This document shows positions 61,245 through 64,000 of a DNA stretch of 64,000 nt, piece after piece. The first letter of the stretch is position 1, and every line of letters begins with the position of its first letter. Location of the stretch: positions 85,554-149,553 of the forward strand of contig CAMYMN010000001.1 in NCBI GenBank assembly GCA_947259395.1, given 5' to 3'. The translations under genes and the position numbers were made by a program. Origin of the DNA: an uncultured Gammaproteobacteria bacterium. GTDB taxonomy: Bacteria > Pseudomonadota > Gammaproteobacteria > Arenicellales > JAANXG01. The notes under the pieces were generated by a model that was given only the letters and a program-made list of their open reading frames with translations, was not told the DNA's origin and searched no databases.

Positions 61245-63805
61245 TCGACAGAGTCGTGCTGCGGTTGTGCGGCCGCGCTTCGCTGCCGGACGTAGTTATT
61301 CAACTCGATTTTCACGCTGTCGAACTCTTCCCTTGCTTGCGACAGTAACGGTCCACTCACCTCGGCATACTCCGACATCTTCATCTCGTTGATGCGCTTC
61401 GACAAGTCAAACAATCTTGTCGCGCCGAGATTGGCGGCACTGCCTTTGAGCGCATGGGCCAACTCACGCAGCGCCTGAAACTGTTCTTCTTGATACGCCT
61501 GTTCCATTTTTTCTAGCATCCGTGCGCCGTCCTGCTCGAACACCTTCACGATGTCGTCAATGAATCGGATGTCTCCACTTAGTTCCTCCAACTCGCGAAG
61601 CTTACCGGGTTCGAAGGTCTCATCTGATATCTCTGGTTCCGAGGCCTGCTGTGTCGCCAGCAACGTCGGCAGGGTGATCGGCGGCGATGGTTCGCGTTTC
61701 TCCGCTACCCGGTCGATGGTTTCTAGCAGTTGCGCCGCTTGTATCGGCTTGGTCAAAAACGCGTCGACGCCGGCCTCTTCACATTGGCGCCGCGCCTCGA
61801 TCGTCGCATCGGCGGTCAGAACGATAAACGGCATGTAGGCGCGGTTAGTATGCGTAAAACGGAAGATCTTCACCGCATCCAGACCATCGATTTCCGGCAT
61901 GTGCATATCGACAATGGTGATATCGAACTCACGCTTGTCGAGGCGAATCAGAGCCTCCTCGCCGTGATTCGCAATGAACACCTCATGGCCCGCCCGCTCC
62001 AGTATCTTGCTGATCACCTTCTGGTTGACCTCATTGTCCTCCGCGACCAGTATCTCCAGGGGCCGTTCACCGACGCCCGCCTTGGGATAGTAATCGATGA
62101 GTCTTGTGACTTGCGCGTGCCCCTCAACCACCGATGCCCGGCATGCGTGCAGGGCATTGAACAACAAGGTCTTATCGATTGGAGATTCCAAGACAGACTC
62201 GTAACCGGCCCGTTTGAATGCGCTGTGTTCTTCCGGCTTGAGCTTGGTCGCGATTGCCATCATCGACAACGGGTTGGAACCGACACATTCGTTCGCCTTT
62301 CTACAGAAAGCTACCGGATCCAGGCCCTTTACCGGATGATCCACAATGCCGATGTGAAACGGTTCACCGTCTTCGGCCAATGCGCTGAATTTTCGCACTG
62401 CATCGGCTTCGTTTCTGGCAATATCGATTTCGTTGACCCAGTTCGAGATGGAGCGGCGGATTTTGTGACGATCCTGAACGTCAGACTGTATTAACAGCAC
62501 CCTGGCCGCCTCAAGACCGGCCTGTTCCGCCCCGTCCCTTACTTGATCGACCGGCAGTAACTCAAGATTCAACACAAACCAGAAACGGCTCCCTTGTCCG
62601 GGTGAACTTTGTAACCCGATTTCACCCCCCATCAATTCGATCAACTGCTTGCTGATCGCGGTTCCCAGTCCGGTTCCGCCATACTTCCGGGTCGTCGACT
62701 CGTCGGCCTGTGCGAAGGTATCGAAGATCTTGTCCTGCACATCGTGCGGAATGCCGATTCCGGTGTCTATGACCTCGAAACGCACCTGGGCCGTCGTCTC
62801 TTCGCTATCCATCCTTGTTACCCGCACCTCGATGCCACCCTCTTCGGTGAACTTGATGGCATTGCCAATTAGATTAATCAACACCTGGCGGAGATGCTGC
62901 GGATCACCGAGCACCATAGCCGGGACATCAGGCGAAATATCTACCCTTATATAAAGACTCTTGCTTTCGGCCTGTGGTCTCAACATGGTGGCCACGTTGT
63001 TGACCAGCATAGAGATATGACATTCGGTCTTCTCTATTTCGATCTTGCCGACCTCAATCTTGGAAATATCCAGAATGTCTTCGACCAACGCCAATAATGT
63101 GTTCGCAGACGCTTCAATCGTTTGAACAAAATCACGTTGCTCTCGATCCAGTCTTGTTGTAGTCAGCAAGTCCGACATCCCGATCACGCCATTTAGGGGT
63201 GTGCGGATTTCATGACTCATATTTGCCAGGAAGGATGTCTTGGCGAGGTTTGCGCTCTCCGCGTGAGCCAATGCATCATTCAATCGTTTGATCAGCCTCG
63301 AAACGAAAAGAGGTACCACGATCAATCCAAGTATCACACCCATTGCGATATTTGACTGATTGAACCAAAACTCGCTAGTCAGAAAAACGATACCAAACCC
63401 TATAAGGCTAACGGCCATCGCCGCATAAAGATACAATAACCCCCAACGAAATCCATTCCCTACAATGACCCAGTAGTACACAAAGAATAGAGGTGCACCG
63501 AGTGCCCCTCCGCCATAAAGGAAGTAAGAAATGAAGGACAGGTCAACACACATCCCGCCTAATCGACGAATCTTGGACTCCACAGGAAAAATCACTAGAG
63601 ACGCTAACATCCCCAGAACGAAAATTGCGTAGAACGGTATCGTATATGGATGGAAAAGTGATTTACTATCGATGCCTGATTCAAACGCTCCAACTCCCCA
63701 TAGATAGAGGAGAATTAACGCACCAGCGAACGCACGTAAAACGTTTTGCTCCAAGTCAGCCGGAGGACATTGACGTAGTTGTTTTTTAACAAAGAGGAGA
63801 GGCAT
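61241..63805 (-). CDS. RpfC-like hybrid sensor histidine kinase (second copy)
   Basis: About 854 residues from the ATG at 63805; a TTG at 63874 lies upstream of the predicted transcript start, so I reject it. Membrane input domain (about 20-175) with [20 protein letters not shown], as in RpfC and in the kinase at 26846-28951. HisKA His near 198 ([15 protein letters not shown]), HATPase ([25 protein letters not shown]), a first receiver-like domain that is degenerate ([14 protein letters not shown]), a second intact receiver ([18 protein letters not shown]), and an Hpt domain ([14 protein letters not shown]). No rpfF, rpfG or cognate regulator is adjacent. Confidence 0.9.
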   Translation of the reverse strand: MPLLFVKKQLRQCPPADLEQNVLRAFAGALILLYLWGVGAFESGIDSKSLFHPYTIPFYAIFVLGMLASLVIFPVESKIRRLGGMCVDLSFISYFLYGGGALGAPLFFVYYWVIVGNGFRWGLLYLYAAMAVSLIGFGIVFLTSEFWFNQSNIAMGVILGLIVVPLFVSRLIKRLNDALAHAESANLAKTSFLANMSHEIRTPLNGVIGMSDLLTTTRLDREQRDFVQTIEASANTLLALVEDILDISKIEVGKIEIEKTECHISMLVNNVATMLRPQAESKSLYIRVDISPDVPAMVLGDPQHLRQVLINLIGNAIKFTEEGGIEVRVTRMDSEETTAQVRFEVIDTGIGIPHDVQDKIFDTFAQADESTTRKYGGTGLGTAISKQLIELMGGEIGLQSSPGQGSRFWFVLNLELLPVDQVRDGAEQAGLEAARVLLIQSDVQDRHKIRRSISNWVNEIDIARNEADAVRKFSALAEDGEPFHIGIVDHPVKGLDPVAFCRKANECVGSNPLSMMAIATKLKPEEHSAFKRAGYESVLESPIDKTLLFNALHACRASVVEGHAQVTRLIDYYPKAGVGERPLEILVAEDNEVNQKVISKILERAGHEVFIANHGEEALIRLDKREFDITIVDMHMPEIDGLDAVKIFRFTHTNRAYMPFIVLTADATIEARRQCEEAGVDAFLTKPIQAAQLLETIDRVAEKREPSPPITLPTLLATQQASEPEISDETFEPGKLRELEELSGDIRFIDDIVKVFEQDGARMLEKMEQAYQEEQFQALRELAHALKGSAANLGATRLFDLSKRINEMKMSEYAEVSGPLLSQAREEFDSVKIELNNYVRQRSAAAQPQHDSVD

Positions 63806-63876
63806 TGTTACTAACTGGGCAAGATACCTACGATTCTTTTGACATTGGGTCTGATCAAAACCGCAACTTTTCAATC

Positions 63877-63904
63877 AGTATAGCAGGGATCCACTACCTG
63901 TCAC
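63877..63904 (-). promoter_or_regulatory. Candidate promoter of the RpfC-like kinase gene
   Basis: Minus strand: GTGACA (plus 63899-63904), a 16-base spacer and TATACT (plus 63877-63882). Predicted transcription start near 63870, giving a 65-base leader to the ATG at 63805. This agrees with the start choice for that gene. Confidence 0.45.
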
Positions 63905-63964
63905 CCACAAGATTTGACGGAGCATAAATCAAGCGAGCTCTACCATCCCGAGGCGATTGACTAG

Positions 63965-64000
63965 TTACCCTTCGACGCGTCGCATCACGATTCCCGCATT
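63965..64000 (-). CDS. Possible C-terminal end of a gene entering from the right
   Basis: A minus-strand frame from the window edge reads NAGIVMRRVEG and stops at TAA (63965-63967). Only eleven codons are visible, so this may be chance. No identity can be given. Confidence 0.15.
   Translation of the reverse strand, partial: NAGIVMRRVEG

Overview
The window looks like chromosomal DNA from a gammaproteobacterium. The dcw cluster (mraZ-rsmH-ftsL-ftsI-murE-murF) lies beside rnpB and rsmI-lpoA-yraN-diaA-dolP, an arrangement typical of that class. MurE carries the diaminopimelate-type DNPR motif, and lipoproteins, a FadL porin and an RND pump show a diderm envelope. I cannot name the genus. I saw no phage, insertion sequence, tRNA, 23S/16S rRNA or CRISPR array.

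1-15 kb (housekeeping): minus-strand dcw cluster with a readable sigma70 promoter and phased MraZ boxes, RNase P RNA, rsmI, then the plus-strand run lpoA-yraN-diaA-dolP-rfaE2-FAD oxidase. A small transpeptidase-only PBP and a macro-domain protein follow, then a 450-bp spacer with a repeat pair and a hairpin.

15-31 kb: a secreted unknown, an RND pump with its lipoprotein adaptor, rppH, an HAD phosphatase, a LysR regulator, an orphan PilT-type ATPase, a FadL porin with a secreted SCP2-like protein, a Sel1 protein, an RpfC-like hybrid kinase, and a vWA/zincin-like protein with two small unknowns.

31-42 kb: the MoxR ATPase of that module, sharing its start codon bases with a divergent 2Fe-2S reductase that looks leaderless; siroheme synthase; a DUF302 protein; an SDR; then molybdenum-cofactor genes (moaC, moaD, mobA) with a mini S24 protein, a biotin-ligase-like protein, a degenerate Rieske-like Tat protein and an ankyrin protein.

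42-57 kb: a complete membrane formate dehydrogenase system. The minus-strand operon runs DUF3305, DUF3306, a poly-ferredoxin, a TorD chaperone, a small Tat protein, the catalytic subunit (Cys type), the FeS subunit, two small lipoproteins (one frameshifted) and cytochrome b, and ends in a strong terminator. Divergent from it are fdhD and a molybdate-binding-like HTH regulator. Both directions have candidate sigma54 promoters, and an NtrC-family activator is encoded 3 kb away. DUF6494, DUF6505 and YqeC complete the cluster.

57-64 kb: a secreted protein that joins a subtilase domain to a HExxH zincin-like domain, a BtuCD-type permease/ATPase pair without a binding protein (possibly for molybdate), and a second RpfC-like hybrid kinase.

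Best candidates for new biology: the subtilase-zincin fusion, the MoxR-vWA module with its small unknown proteins, the small lipoproteins inside the formate dehydrogenase operon, and the two orphan RpfC-like kinases.
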